Source: Streptomyces sp. NBC_00306
Lineage (GTDB): Bacteria; Actinomycetota; Actinomycetes; Streptomycetales; Streptomycetaceae
Direction: 5' to 3'
DNA length: 64,000 bases
Assembly (NCBI RefSeq): GCF_036169555.1
Contig: NZ_CP108032.1
Location: 5,332,001-5,396,000 of the forward strand
Of the stretch, positions 1 through 9,058 are shown piece after piece. A program made the translations under genes and the position numbers. Each line of letters starts with the position of its first letter. The first letter of the stretch is position 1. The notes under the pieces are model-generated. The model made no database searches. It was not told where the DNA came from and worked only from the letters and a program-made list of their open reading frames with translations.

Positions 1-30
1 ATCGCTCGCCGACATCTGGATGGAGGCGGC

Positions 31-819
31 ATGTCGCATCTGACGACCACCGGCTCCCAGCTCTCGGCCACCGGCGCGGAGAGACTCGGCGTCGGTGTCC
101 CCGGCTACGCCCACCCCCTGCTCGCTCCCGCCGAGTGGGCCGAACTGACCCGGCCCGGAGCCCCCTTGCACTGGGTCGTGCTCAATGTCGCCAACGGGCC
201 GGGCTCCCGTCCCGACCCGCACTGCCTCGCGGCCGCGGGCCGGCTGAACAACGCCGGTGTGCGCGTTCTCGGCCATCTCGACATGGCCCACGGCTCGCGC
301 GCCTTCGGTGATCTCGTCGCGGACGCGCACCACTACCTCGAGTGGTACCGCGTCGGCGGCTTCATCCTGGACCGCTGCCCGACGGACCGCGCCGACCTGC
401 TCCAGGTCAGGCGGACGACCGCGACACTGGAGGCGGTGCTCGACGGCGGACACCTGGTCCTCGGGCACGGCGCGCACCCGCACCCGGGATACGCGGATGC
501 GGCCGATCAGCTGGTCACCTTCAGCGGGCCGTGGACGGACTACCGCTGGTCACAGGTGGCGGAGTGGACGGCGGACCACCCGCCGGAGCGCTTCGTCCAC
601 TTCGTCCACGGTGTGCCGCGCACCCATCTGGAGGAGGCCACCCGGATCGCCCGCTGGCAGGGCGCGGGGACGATCTTCTTCACCGACAGGACGGATCGCG
701 TCGTCCCCTCCGACGGTGCGCACCGCGGCGAACGCAAGGGGCAGATCGGTCCATTCGAGACACTGCCCGGTTACTGGGACGAAATCGTCTCGCAGATCGG
801 ACGTGGTGTCTCGGAATGA
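31..819 (+). CDS. Spherulin-4-like (spherulation-specific family 4) protein
   Basis: This encodes a 262-residue protein. The segment VPGYAHPLLAPAEW near residues 23-36 and the phrase GHLDMAHGSR near residue 85 resemble the spherulation-specific family 4 (Spherulin4) fold. That family is a TIM-barrel, glycosidase-like group whose substrate is mostly unknown. I see no clear signal peptide, so the product is probably cytoplasmic or leaves by another route. The ATG has a GGAGG box about 5 nt upstream. moeZ follows 64 bp downstream on the same strand, a pairing I recall in other streptomycetes. The family call rests on recognition of the sequence; the enzymatic role is unknown. Confidence 0.7.
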   Translation: MSHLTTTGSQLSATGAERLGVGVPGYAHPLLAPAEWAELTRPGAPLHWVVLNVANGPGSRPDPHCLAAAGRLNNAGVRVLGHLDMAHGSRAFGDLVADAHHYLEWYRVGGFILDRCPTDRADLLQVRRTTATLEAVLDGGHLVLGHGAHPHPGYADAADQLVTFSGPWTDYRWSQVAEWTADHPPERFVHFVHGVPRTHLEEATRIARWQGAGTIFFTDRTDRVVPSDGAHRGERKGQIGPFETLPGYWDEIVSQIGRGVSE

Positions 820-883
820 GAAGGCGCGTGGCAGTGTTACGGGGAGAACAACCGTACTGACTCAACGACGCAACGGAGTCCCC

Positions 884-2062
884 GTGTCGCTGCCACCCCT
901 GGTCGAGCCAGCTGCTGAGCTCACCGTCGACGAGGTCCGCAGGTACTCCCGCCACCTGATCATCCCGGATGTCGGGATGGACGGGCAGAAGCGGCTGAAG
1001 AACGCCAAGGTGCTGTGTGTCGGCGCCGGCGGCCTGGGCTCGCCGGCCCTGATGTACCTGGCCGCGGCCGGTGTCGGCACGCTCGGCATCGTGGAGTTCG
1101 ACGAGGTCGACGAGTCGAACCTGCAGCGTCAGATCATCCACAGCCAGGCGGACATCGGCCGCTCCAAGGCCGTGTCCGCGAAGGACACCGTCCTCGGCAT
1201 CAACCCGTACGTGAACGTGATCCTCCACGAAGAGCGGCTCGAGGCCGAGAACGTGATGGACATCTTCAGCCAGTACGACCTGATCGTCGACGGCACCGAC
1301 AACTTCGCGACCCGGTACCTGGTCAACGACGCGTGCGTCCTGCTGAACAAGCCGTACGTCTGGGGCTCCATCTACCGTTTCGACGGCCAGGCCTCCGTCT
1401 TCTGGTCCGAGCACGGACCCTGCTACCGCTGCCTCTACCCCGAGCCCCCGCCGCCGGGCATGGTCCCGAGCTGCGCCGAGGGCGGCGTGCTGGGCGTCCT
1501 GTGCGCGTCCATCGGGTCCATCCAGGTCAACGAGGCAATCAAGCTTCTCGCCGGCATCGGTGAGCCGCTCGTCGGCCGGCTGATGATCTACGACGCGCTG
1601 GAGATGCAGTACCGCCAGGTCAAGGTCCGCAAGGACCCGGACTGCGCGGTCTGCGGCGAGAACCCCACCGTCACCGAGCTCATCGACTACGAGGCCTTCT
1701 GCGGTGTCGTGTCCGAGGAGGCGCAGGAAGCGGCTGCCGGTTCGACGATCACTCCCAAGCAGCTCAAGGAGTGGATCGACGACGGTGAGAGCATCGAGAT
1801 CATCGACGTTCGTGAGGTCAACGAGTACGAGATCGTCTCGATCCCGGGCGCGAAGCTGATCCCGAAGAACGAGTTCCTGATGGGTACCGCGCTGGAGAGC
1901 CTGCCGCAGGACAAGAAGATCGTCCTGCATTGCAAGACAGGTGTCCGCAGTGCGGAAGTTCTCGCCGTTCTCAAGTCCGCGGGCTTCGCGGACGCGGTGC
2001 ACGTGGGCGGCGGCGTGATCGGCTGGGTCAACCAGATCGAGCCGGACAAGCCCGTCTACTGA
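884..2062 (+). CDS. moeZ: MoeZ: sulfur-carrier adenylyltransferase/sulfurtransferase (ThiF + rhodanese)
   Basis: This 392-residue protein joins an E1-like ThiF/MoeB domain (residues about 10-270) to a C-terminal rhodanese domain (about 290-392). The nucleotide-binding loop GAGGLGS lies at residues 47-53. Two CxxC pairs, CYRC and CAVC, form the expected zinc site, and SCAEGGVLG carries the adenylyl-transfer region. The rhodanese active-site Cys is residue 350 in HCKTGVRS. In actinomycetes this enzyme adenylates and thiocarboxylates ubiquitin-like sulfur carriers such as MoaD, ThiS and CysO. The GTG at 884 gives MSLPPLVEPAAELTVDEVRRY, the usual family N-terminus and length. moaE lies separately at 35 kb, so molybdopterin genes are not clustered here. 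Confidence 0.93.
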   Translation: MSLPPLVEPAAELTVDEVRRYSRHLIIPDVGMDGQKRLKNAKVLCVGAGGLGSPALMYLAAAGVGTLGIVEFDEVDESNLQRQIIHSQADIGRSKAVSAKDTVLGINPYVNVILHEERLEAENVMDIFSQYDLIVDGTDNFATRYLVNDACVLLNKPYVWGSIYRFDGQASVFWSEHGPCYRCLYPEPPPPGMVPSCAEGGVLGVLCASIGSIQVNEAIKLLAGIGEPLVGRLMIYDALEMQYRQVKVRKDPDCAVCGENPTVTELIDYEAFCGVVSEEAQEAAAGSTITPKQLKEWIDDGESIEIIDVREVNEYEIVSIPGAKLIPKNEFLMGTALESLPQDKKIVLHCKTGVRSAEVLAVLKSAGFADAVHVGGGVIGWVNQIEPDKPVY

Positions 2063-2076
2063 CAGTGCTTCGCAGG

Positions 2077-2108
2077 GCCCCGGACCGGCAACGGTCCGGG
2101 GCTTTGTC
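2077..2108 (+). terminator. Intrinsic terminator after moeZ
   Basis: A perfect 10-11 bp stem (CCCCGGACCG / CGGTCCGGGG) with a GCAA tetraloop is followed by a short TTTGT run. It sits 15 bp after the moeZ stop and before the convergent hydrolase gene. Confidence 0.8.
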
Positions 2109-2140
2109 GTGTGCCACGGAGGGCGGCCCGGGGCCCGGGC

Positions 2141-3727
2141 TCAGGAGCAGGTCTTGCCGTTCGCCGGCACCGTGCCCTCCAGGAGATAGGCGTCGATCGT
2201 GTCCGTCACGCACGCCCCGTTGCCGTACGCGCCGTGCCCCTCGCCCTTGTTGGTGACCAGCACGCCGACGCCCGCACCGAGCTCGTCCGCCATGCGCTGC
2301 GCCCCCTCGTACGGGGTCGCCGGGTCGCCCGTGGTGCCGACGACCAGGATCGGGGCCGCCCCCTTCGCCGCGACCTCCGGCGTCTCGGACTCGCCCGCCA
2401 CCGGCCAGTCCGCGCACCAGCCCGCCAGATCCCACGCCAGATACGGCCCGAACACCGGTGACACGGCAGTGAATTCGGCGAGATGACGGGACCTGACCTC
2501 GGCGGCGGTCGCCCGGCCCGTGGTGTCGGCGCACGATATGGCGCGCTGCGCATGGTCCTGCGCGGTGTACGACCCGTCCCCGTCCCGGCCGTTGTACGAC
2601 TCGGCCAGCGCCAGCAGCCGGGTGCCGTCACCGCTCTCCGCGTCGTTCAACGCCTGCGTCAGCGAGGGCCACTGCTCCTCGGAGTACAGCGGCAGGATGA
2701 TGCCGGTGAGCGCGAGACCTTCGGTGAGGGTGCGGCCCTTGTCGGTGGGCAGCGGCTCGCGGTCCAGCTCGGCCAGCAGTCGCACCACCCGCGCGGTGCC
2801 CTCCTTCGTGCCTGTGCCGCGGCTGGTGAAGTAGTTGTCCAGGGCGCGCTGGAAGCCGAGCGTTTGGTTGCGGGCATGCCCCACATAGTCGGCGGCGGGG
2901 TCCACGACGGCGTCGAGGACGAGCCGTCCGACCCGGGAGGGGAACAAGTGGGCGTAGATGCCTCCGAGTTCGGTGCCGTACGAGAAGCCGAGGTAGTGCA
3001 GCTTGTCGTCGCCGAGCACCTGGCGGATCAGATCCATGTCGCGCGCGGCGTTGGCCGTGCCGACATGCGGCAGCACCGTGCCCGACCTCTTGGCGCAGCC
3101 CGCGCCGAAGGCGGTCGAGTCCGCGATGAACGCCTTCTCCTCGGCGGCGGTGTCCGGGGTGGAGTCCATCCGGAACGCGGCCTCAGCCTGCTTGCTGTCC
3201 CGGCAGATCACGGCGGAGCTCTCCGCGACCCCGCGCGGATCGAAGCCGACCAGGTCGTAGCGCTCGTGCAGAGTCCCGAAACCTGCCGCCGCCTTCGGCA
3301 GCGCGGCGACGCCCGAGCCGCCGGGGCCGCCGAAGTTGAACAGCAGCGAGCCGATCCGTCGCGAGGAGTGCTTCGCCTCGGAGCGGATCACGGCGATGCC
3401 GATCGTGGCGCCTGCCGGCTTCCGGTAGTCGAGCGGTGCTTTGAGAGTGGCGCACTTCCACTCGCCGCCTGGAGCCTGCGCCGCGCTGCCGTCCGCCTGT
3501 TTCGGAGCCTTGCACCTCTTCCAGTCCGGCCTCTGGCCGGTGAGCGAGGCGGGCAGGCCGGCTCTCCCGGGGTCCGAGGCGGCCGGTGCGTCCGCGGACG
3601 GCCGCGCACCGTTCTTCCCGTCCGTCTTCCCGTCGCCCTCGCCCGAACCGCTGCCGCAGCCCGCAGCCGTCACGGCCAGCAGCAGCACCGCGGCGACCAG
3701 GGCCCCCACCCGTACCCGTTCGATCAT
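2141..3727 (-). CDS. Secreted lipoprotein alpha/beta-hydrolase, TAP-like (peptidase S33 type)
   Basis: This is a 528-residue exported alpha/beta-hydrolase of the tripeptidyl-aminopeptidase-like (TAP C-terminal) group. The N-terminus MIERVRVGALVAAVLLLAVTAAGC is a lipoprotein signal with the lipidated Cys at residue 24. The oxyanion loop reads GGPGGSG, the nucleophile Ser249 sits in GFSYG, and Asp468 (TGDPATP) and His498 (GEGHG) complete the triad. I chose the ATG at 3727 because a G-rich box lies 5-6 nt upstream and the signal peptide starts there; a longer ATG at 3763 has no good box. The next gene upstream, 118 bp away, is a clear paralogue. Substrate is unknown; extracellular peptide trimming is an inference from the family. 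Confidence 0.85.
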   Translation of the reverse strand: MIERVRVGALVAAVLLLAVTAAGCGSGSGEGDGKTDGKNGARPSADAPAASDPGRAGLPASLTGQRPDWKRCKAPKQADGSAAQAPGGEWKCATLKAPLDYRKPAGATIGIAVIRSEAKHSSRRIGSLLFNFGGPGGSGVAALPKAAAGFGTLHERYDLVGFDPRGVAESSAVICRDSKQAEAAFRMDSTPDTAAEEKAFIADSTAFGAGCAKRSGTVLPHVGTANAARDMDLIRQVLGDDKLHYLGFSYGTELGGIYAHLFPSRVGRLVLDAVVDPAADYVGHARNQTLGFQRALDNYFTSRGTGTKEGTARVVRLLAELDREPLPTDKGRTLTEGLALTGIILPLYSEEQWPSLTQALNDAESGDGTRLLALAESYNGRDGDGSYTAQDHAQRAISCADTTGRATAAEVRSRHLAEFTAVSPVFGPYLAWDLAGWCADWPVAGESETPEVAAKGAAPILVVGTTGDPATPYEGAQRMADELGAGVGVLVTNKGEGHGAYGNGACVTDTIDAYLLEGTVPANGKTCS

Positions 3728-3795
3728 GCGTGCCCCCCAGGCTCCGACAACGGATTTCGCCATCCTAGGCGGCGGCCCGCCGGCCCACGCGGGCC

Positions 3796-3804
3796 TGTGG
3801 ACAA
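3796..3804 (-). promoter_or_regulatory. DnaA box-like 9-mer TTGTCCACA
   Basis: The exact Streptomyces DnaA-box sequence TTGTCCACA (on the minus strand) lies in the gap between the two hydrolase genes, upstream of the 2141-3727 gene. Function is untested; it could act as a DnaA titration or regulatory site, or be chance. Confidence 0.4.
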
Positions 3805-3844
3805 CCCCGGAGGCCCGCCGGTCCGGGGCGCTTCTGGTGGGGTC

Positions 3845-5413
3845 CTAGCTGCACACCGTCCCTGAGGCGGGCGCCTTCCCCTGGAGGAGATAGGCGTCCA
3901 CGGCCTTCTTCACACATGCGCTGTTGCTGTTGTACGCGCCGTGCCCCTCACCCCGGTACGTCAGCTCGATGCCCACGCCCTTGCCCAGCGCGTTCACCAT
4001 CGCCCGCGCACCCTCGTACGGGGTCGCTGGGTCGCCGGTGTTGCCGATGACGACGATCGGCGCGGAACCGGGTGCGGAGACGTCCGGGTGGGTCCACTGG
4101 CCGGGCACCGGCCACTCGGTGCAGGCCATCATTCCCCAGCCCAGATAGTCACCGAACACGGCGGACGCCGTGCGGAACTCCGGCAGTGCGGCCTTCGTCC
4201 GGCCCAGCGAGTAACGCTCCTTGGAGTCCACGCAGTTGATGGCCGCGTTGGCCGCCTGGATGTTGCTGTAGTGGCCGTCGTCGCTGCGGCCGTTCATGGC
4301 GTCCGACAGTGCGAGCAGCAGCGCGCCGTCACCACCGTCGGCCTCGTCGAGCCCTTGTTCCAGCAGCTCCCAGTACTCCTTGGAGTACAGCGCCTGCGCG
4401 ATGCCGTTCGTGGCCTGCGACTGCGTCAGCATCCGGTCCCCGCTGCCGGGAATCGGCTTCTTGTCGAGCCGCTGCTGCAGTTGAATGATCCCGTCCTCGA
4501 CCTCTTTCACGGTCGAGCCGGGCAGCAGGCACTCGTCGCCGCGGTCCACGCAGTTCTTGGCGAAGTTGTCGAGCGCGAGCTGGAAGCCCTTGGCCTGGCC
4601 GAGCGAGCTCTGCTGCGAGTCCTTGGTCGGGTCGACCACGGCGTCGAAGACGGCCCGCCCGACGTTCTTGGGGAACAGATGCGCGTACACGCCGCCGAGT
4701 TCGGTGCCGTACGAGATCCCGAAGTAGTGCAGCTTGGCGTCGCCGAGCACCTGGCGCATCAGGTCCATGTCGCGCGCGGCGTTGACGGTGCCGACGTGGG
4801 GGAGTTCGTCGCCGGAGTTCTTCTCGCAGGCGCCCGCGAAGGATTTCAGGTTGTCCGTGAACGCTGTCACCTCGGCCGGGTCGTCGGGCGTCGAGTCCGA
4901 GGCGAAGTACGCGTCGAGCTGCTTGTCGTCCTCGCACTCCACGGGCACGCTGCGGCCGACGCCGCGCGGGTCGAAGCTCACCAGGTCGTAGCGGGTGCGC
5001 AGACTTGCGTAGTCCGTGGACGCGGGCGGCAGGGTGGCGACACCGGAACCTCCGGGTCCACCGAAGTTGAAGATCAGGGAGCCGATGCGGTTGTTCTGGT
5101 CGAGCGCGGTGGCACGGATCAGGGCGATCTCGATGGTCTCGCCGTCCGGCTCGGCGTAGTCGAGGGGCGCGTCCATGAAGGAGCACTCCCAGTTCGTGCC
5201 CCCGGGCAGCGGGGACGGCGCGGGTCCACCGCCCTCGGCCTCGGAGGGGGCAGGGCACTTCTGCCAGTCCAGCGTCTGGGAGGCGAGGTCCTTCGCCCCG
5301 GAGGAGCCGGTGTCCTTCTCCTTGTCACCGCCGTCGGAACAGCCGGCGACGAACAGCACGGCGAGGGACGCTGCGAGGGCGGCGGCGCGCAGGCCGGAAG
5401 AAGAGGTCGGCAT
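3845..5413 (-). CDS. Secreted lipoprotein alpha/beta-hydrolase, TAP-like, paralogue
   Basis: This 522-residue protein is a close paralogue of the neighbouring hydrolase and has the same plan. A signal peptide ends in the lipobox FVAGC (Cys25), followed by GGPGGSG, a GISYG nucleophile elbow, Asp461 (TGDPATP) and His491 (GEGHG). Relative to its neighbour it has an extra loop with two Cys (NCVDRGDEC) after the ALDNFAKN helix, which could form a disulfide. The ATG at 5413 starts a complete lipoprotein signal; the longer reading frame to 5518 would put 35 charged residues in front of it and is unlikely. The pair looks like a tandem duplication with a 117-bp gap. Confidence 0.85.
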   Translation of the reverse strand: MPTSSSGLRAAALAASLAVLFVAGCSDGGDKEKDTGSSGAKDLASQTLDWQKCPAPSEAEGGGPAPSPLPGGTNWECSFMDAPLDYAEPDGETIEIALIRATALDQNNRIGSLIFNFGGPGGSGVATLPPASTDYASLRTRYDLVSFDPRGVGRSVPVECEDDKQLDAYFASDSTPDDPAEVTAFTDNLKSFAGACEKNSGDELPHVGTVNAARDMDLMRQVLGDAKLHYFGISYGTELGGVYAHLFPKNVGRAVFDAVVDPTKDSQQSSLGQAKGFQLALDNFAKNCVDRGDECLLPGSTVKEVEDGIIQLQQRLDKKPIPGSGDRMLTQSQATNGIAQALYSKEYWELLEQGLDEADGGDGALLLALSDAMNGRSDDGHYSNIQAANAAINCVDSKERYSLGRTKAALPEFRTASAVFGDYLGWGMMACTEWPVPGQWTHPDVSAPGSAPIVVIGNTGDPATPYEGARAMVNALGKGVGIELTYRGEGHGAYNSNSACVKKAVDAYLLQGKAPASGTVCS

Positions 5414-5542
5414 GCGGCCATGGTGCTCCGCAACCCCCCACGCCGCCCGTGCGCAGGCCCAAGCGGGTGATTTTTCCGGGGAGGACGTGATGGCGACGAT
5501 CGGGGGGTCACTTTTCACGGGTGCGCAGCCTTGTGGCCCTCA

Positions 5543-5904
5543 CCCGTCGGGACTGACGCGCGCGAAGCGGGGCCAATTCCAGCCCGTCCGGCGTTTGAGG
5601 ACACGGCCGCAGGCCGTGCCCCGTCCGCGACCGGCAGGCGCATACGGACCTTGCCCGTCAGGGGCTGACGCGCGCGAAGCGGGGCCAATCTCAGCCCGTC
5701 CGGCGCTTGAGGACACGGCCGCAGGCCGTGCCCCGCCCGCGACCGGCAGGCGCATACGGACCTTGCCCGTCAGGGGCTGACGCCTGCGAACAGGGCCAAT
5801 CTCAGCCCGTCCGGCGCTTGAGGACACGGCCGCAGGCCGTGCCCCGCGCGCCACCGGCAGGCGCATACGGCCCTCGCCCGTCGGCGCTGACACATGCGAA
5901 CGAG
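5543..5904. repeat. Tandem 111-112 bp intergenic repeats with internal hairpin (three full units plus a partial)
   Basis: Three near-identical units lie at 5543-5653, 5654-5765 and 5766-5876, with a short fourth start at 5877-5904. Each holds the phrase AGCCCGTCCGGCG(C/T)TTGAGG and a perfect 7-bp hairpin CACGGCC-GCA-GGCCGTG (first copy 5602-5618). The block fills the 550-bp gap between the 3' end of the flippase-like gene and the start of the hydrolase. From memory, the CCCGTCCGGCG-TTGAGGAC phrase recurs in gaps of many Streptomyces genomes, so this is probably an interspersed repeat family. Reading frames across it are low-complexity and not convincing genes. Confidence 0.85.
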
Positions 5905-5963
5905 CGCAACCAACCCACCCGGCCGTCCGCCCAGGACAACACCGGCCGCCGGACGCCCCCGGC

Positions 5964-8888
5964 CTACAACGCTCCCTTGCGGGTCAGGTGGTTGAACGCG
6001 AACCACCCCGGCAGCACCGGCAACCACAGCGTCAGCATCCGGTACAGCAGCACCGCCGGTGCCGCGACCTCCTTCGGGACGCCCGCCACGATCAGACCGA
6101 AGGTGAGCGCGCCCTCGACCGCGCCGACACCACCGGGCGTCGGCGCCGCCGACCCGAGCGCGTTGCCCGCGAGGAAGACGACGGCGATGCTCGCGTAGCT
6201 CAGCGGCTGCGCGCCGTTGCCGAAGGCCCGGATCGACGCGTCCAGGCACATGACGAACACACCGGTCAGCAGCAGCATCCCGCCGATGCCGGTGATCAGC
6301 TTCATCGGCCGCTGGAGTACGTCGAGCATGCGCGGCACCACGCCCGCGAACAGCGACCGCAGCCGCGTCGAGACGAACTTCCGCAGGAACGGGATCGCGG
6401 TCACCACCAGCACCAGCACGGCGACCGTCAGCAGGCCCGCGATCACCGTCCTGGACGGGCTGAGCGAGGCCGTCTTCTCCGTGCCGGTGAGGTAGCCGAA
6501 GGACAGCAGCAGCAGGATGTGCGCACCGAGTCCGAACAGCTGGGACGCGCCGACACTCGCCACCGCGAGCCCCGGACGTACCCCCGAGCGCTGGAGGAAG
6601 CGGGTGTTGAGCGCGACGCCGCCGACCGCCGCCGGAGCGACGATCTTGACGAACGAACCGGCGACCTGGGCGACCACGGTCCGCAGGAAGGGCACCCGCT
6701 CGGGCACGAAGCCCAGCAGGCTCATCGCCGCAGCGATGTAGCTGAGGGCGGAGAAGGCGACCGCGGCCGCCACCCAGCCCCAGTGCGCCCGGCCGAACAC
6801 GGTGCCGAAGTCGATGCCGGCGAGCTGCGAGAGCAGGAAGTACGCGGCCACCGCGCCGGCGATCATGCTGACGAGGGTGCGCGGCCGGATGCGTTCGAGG
6901 CGTACCGGTTCGACCGGCGCCTGCGGCCTGATCAGCAGCACCTGGCGGCGGATCTGGGAGAGCAGGTCCTCCTCGCGCACCTCGTCCATGGCTTCGTCCA
7001 TGGCCCGCTTGTCGGCCTGCTTCTCCGCCCGCTCGGTCTTGCGCACCGCCTTGCGGTCGTCGGCCGCCGGCCCCTCGGCCGCTTCGGTACGGGCTCGTTT
7101 GGCGGCCGCGGAGGCTTCCAGCACGGCGTCCCGCTCCCGCTGCGAGCGCTCCCGCGCGAGTCTGCGCAGCGTCGCCCGGGTCGAGCGGCTCAGGGCGATC
7201 GGCTGGAGCAGCGGCAGACAGTCGGCGACCGTGTCGGGACCGAGGATCTCGACGGCGGTGGCCACCGCGCGCTCGGCACCCACCCGCAGTCCGATGGTGG
7301 TCAGCAACTGCGCGATGTCCATGCGCAGCACCATGTCGCCCGCCGCGATCTCGCCGCCGCGCAGATCGGTGATGATCACCTTGCCGGAACGATCCACCAG
7401 AATGGCGTCGCCGGTCAGCCTGCGGTGCGCGATACGGCGCGACATGAGGGCCTTCACCTGCCGCCAGGCGCCGCGCGCCACGTCGTCGGTGATCTCGTCG
7501 TCGTCCATGGCGTCCAGTGAGCGGCCGCCCAGGTGCTCGTACACGAGCATCACGGCATCGGGACCGAGCTCGGACGTGGCGATCAGCTTGGGGGCGTTGG
7601 CTCCGGCGGCGATGGCGGCGTAGGCGAGCAGCGCCTCCTGCTCCAGCGCCTGGCGCAGCGACGGGTTCGAGCGGCGGGTGGTGATGGAACGCAGTGTCAG
7701 CCGCCGCCACACCCGGTAGAAGAAGCCCTGTGCCTGCTGCTCGCGGTCGACGACGGTGACGTCGAGCGGCGCGCCCTCCTCCAGGGTCACCAGATACCGG
7801 CGGCCGCGGTCGCCCTGCTCGGCGGGGCTGCCGCCGATGGGACGCAGGGGGGAGGAGTCGGGGACGTCCTCGGCCCGCATCGCGTTGACCGGGCGGAAAC
7901 CGACATGGCGTAGACCGGCCATCAACGTCTGGCCGGTCGGGCGGACGTTCGGTGAGCCGACCGCGTAGAGCGTTCCGTACGCGACGGTCCAGCCGAGCAG
8001 AACGGTCAGGATGATCGAGAAAGGCGTGGTGTACCCGGCGACCAGCATCGCGAAGGCGTCGAGCAGCAGCACCACCCACAGGACGACACGCCATCTGGGT
8101 CTGCGCGACATGCCGACCGCGGTCATATACGCGATGACGGGGGCGAGATACCCGTGCACCGGGTCGGTGAGCCCGCCGTCCGTCTGTGTCTGGGTGAGGG
8201 CGTCCTGGAGCGTGCCCGGCGCGCCCCTGGCGACCCAGAGGTCCGTGGCGAGCGTGACGCCGTGCGCGAGGACAGCCGCGAGGACACCGTCGGCGATCCG
8301 CAGTCCGTCCCGTTTGATCAGGCGCTCGATCGCGAAGGCGACCGGCACCAGCAGGACGGCGATGCTGGAGACGAGTCCGGCGATCTTGACCAGCAGGTCG
8401 GGTGCCTGGCCGGTGCCCTTGTTGATGTCCTGTTCGAGACCGGACGTGGTGCCGTGGGCGAAGGCGGCGACGGCGAGTACCACGGCGATCAGGAGGATGC
8501 CGATGAGCAGGCGCATCAGGTCGGAGGGGCGGTGCACACGGGCGGCGAGCAGCGGTTCGTCGCCGGAGACCCGGTCGATGCTGGCGACGTCGGTGACATC
8601 GCCGGCGGCGTCCGCCTTCGTCAGCGCGGTCTTCGCGCCCTCGGTGGTCTTCGCGCCGTCCGCGGTCTTCGCGCCGTCCGTGGTCTTCGAGGTTTCCTTC
8701 GCGCCTGCGGCGGACGACCCGCTCGCGGACCCGGTGGTGGCCTTGTCGCCGGCGGTCCGGCCGGAGTCCTGCGAGGCGGGCGGAACGGGTGCGTCCGGGC
8801 GCGACCCGGCATCAGGGGTGCTTGCTGCCTTGCCAGGCTGCACGCCCTGCTCCTCGGTCGTCTCGGTCTCTTCTTGATCTCGTATCAC
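5964..8888 (-). CDS. Flippase-like (LPG synthase TM) membrane protein with central kinase-like domain
   Basis: This is a 974-residue multi-domain membrane protein. Residues 1-120 are a low-complexity Ala/Thr/Lys-rich tail with repeated DGAKT/EGAKT units. About 125-330 contain several membrane helices. About 365-540 read like a degenerate protein-kinase fold, with HRRLTGDAI in place of the catalytic loop and ITDLRGGEIA in place of DFG. A charged, probably coiled region follows (about 560-645). Residues about 655-970 form the multi-helix LPG_synthase_TM (PF03706) flippase-like domain. The C-terminal family moves or modifies lipids; no aminoacyl-transferase domain is visible, so lysyl-PG synthesis is unlikely. 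The start is a GTG with a weak ribosome site. Confidence 0.75.
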   Translation of the reverse strand: MIRDQEETETTEEQGVQPGKAASTPDAGSRPDAPVPPASQDSGRTAGDKATTGSASGSSAAGAKETSKTTDGAKTADGAKTTEGAKTALTKADAAGDVTDVASIDRVSGDEPLLAARVHRPSDLMRLLIGILLIAVVLAVAAFAHGTTSGLEQDINKGTGQAPDLLVKIAGLVSSIAVLLVPVAFAIERLIKRDGLRIADGVLAAVLAHGVTLATDLWVARGAPGTLQDALTQTQTDGGLTDPVHGYLAPVIAYMTAVGMSRRPRWRVVLWVVLLLDAFAMLVAGYTTPFSIILTVLLGWTVAYGTLYAVGSPNVRPTGQTLMAGLRHVGFRPVNAMRAEDVPDSSPLRPIGGSPAEQGDRGRRYLVTLEEGAPLDVTVVDREQQAQGFFYRVWRRLTLRSITTRRSNPSLRQALEQEALLAYAAIAAGANAPKLIATSELGPDAVMLVYEHLGGRSLDAMDDDEITDDVARGAWRQVKALMSRRIAHRRLTGDAILVDRSGKVIITDLRGGEIAAGDMVLRMDIAQLLTTIGLRVGAERAVATAVEILGPDTVADCLPLLQPIALSRSTRATLRRLARERSQRERDAVLEASAAAKRARTEAAEGPAADDRKAVRKTERAEKQADKRAMDEAMDEVREEDLLSQIRRQVLLIRPQAPVEPVRLERIRPRTLVSMIAGAVAAYFLLSQLAGIDFGTVFGRAHWGWVAAAVAFSALSYIAAAMSLLGFVPERVPFLRTVVAQVAGSFVKIVAPAAVGGVALNTRFLQRSGVRPGLAVASVGASQLFGLGAHILLLLSFGYLTGTEKTASLSPSRTVIAGLLTVAVLVLVVTAIPFLRKFVSTRLRSLFAGVVPRMLDVLQRPMKLITGIGGMLLLTGVFVMCLDASIRAFGNGAQPLSYASIAVVFLAGNALGSAAPTPGGVGAVEGALTFGLIVAGVPKEVAAPAVLLYRMLTLWLPVLPGWFAFNHLTRKGAL

Positions 8889-9058
8889 CAGTCACCGCCC
8901 GCACGATGGTGGCACGCCCCGCCGACAGAGGGGGGCATCAGGGTGTATTGCGGGGTCGGGAGGTGCGTGAGATACGTCCCTTTGCCGCCTGAAACACGCT
9001 CGGCACCCCATGCGCCCCTCGCCCTCCGCGCCCTGCGTTGTCGGTGGGGTGCGGCAGG

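Noticed and set aside
5540..5893. Pro/Gly/Arg-rich frames over the 111-bp repeats
   Set aside because: They come from the repeats themselves, lack ribosome sites and have no conserved features.
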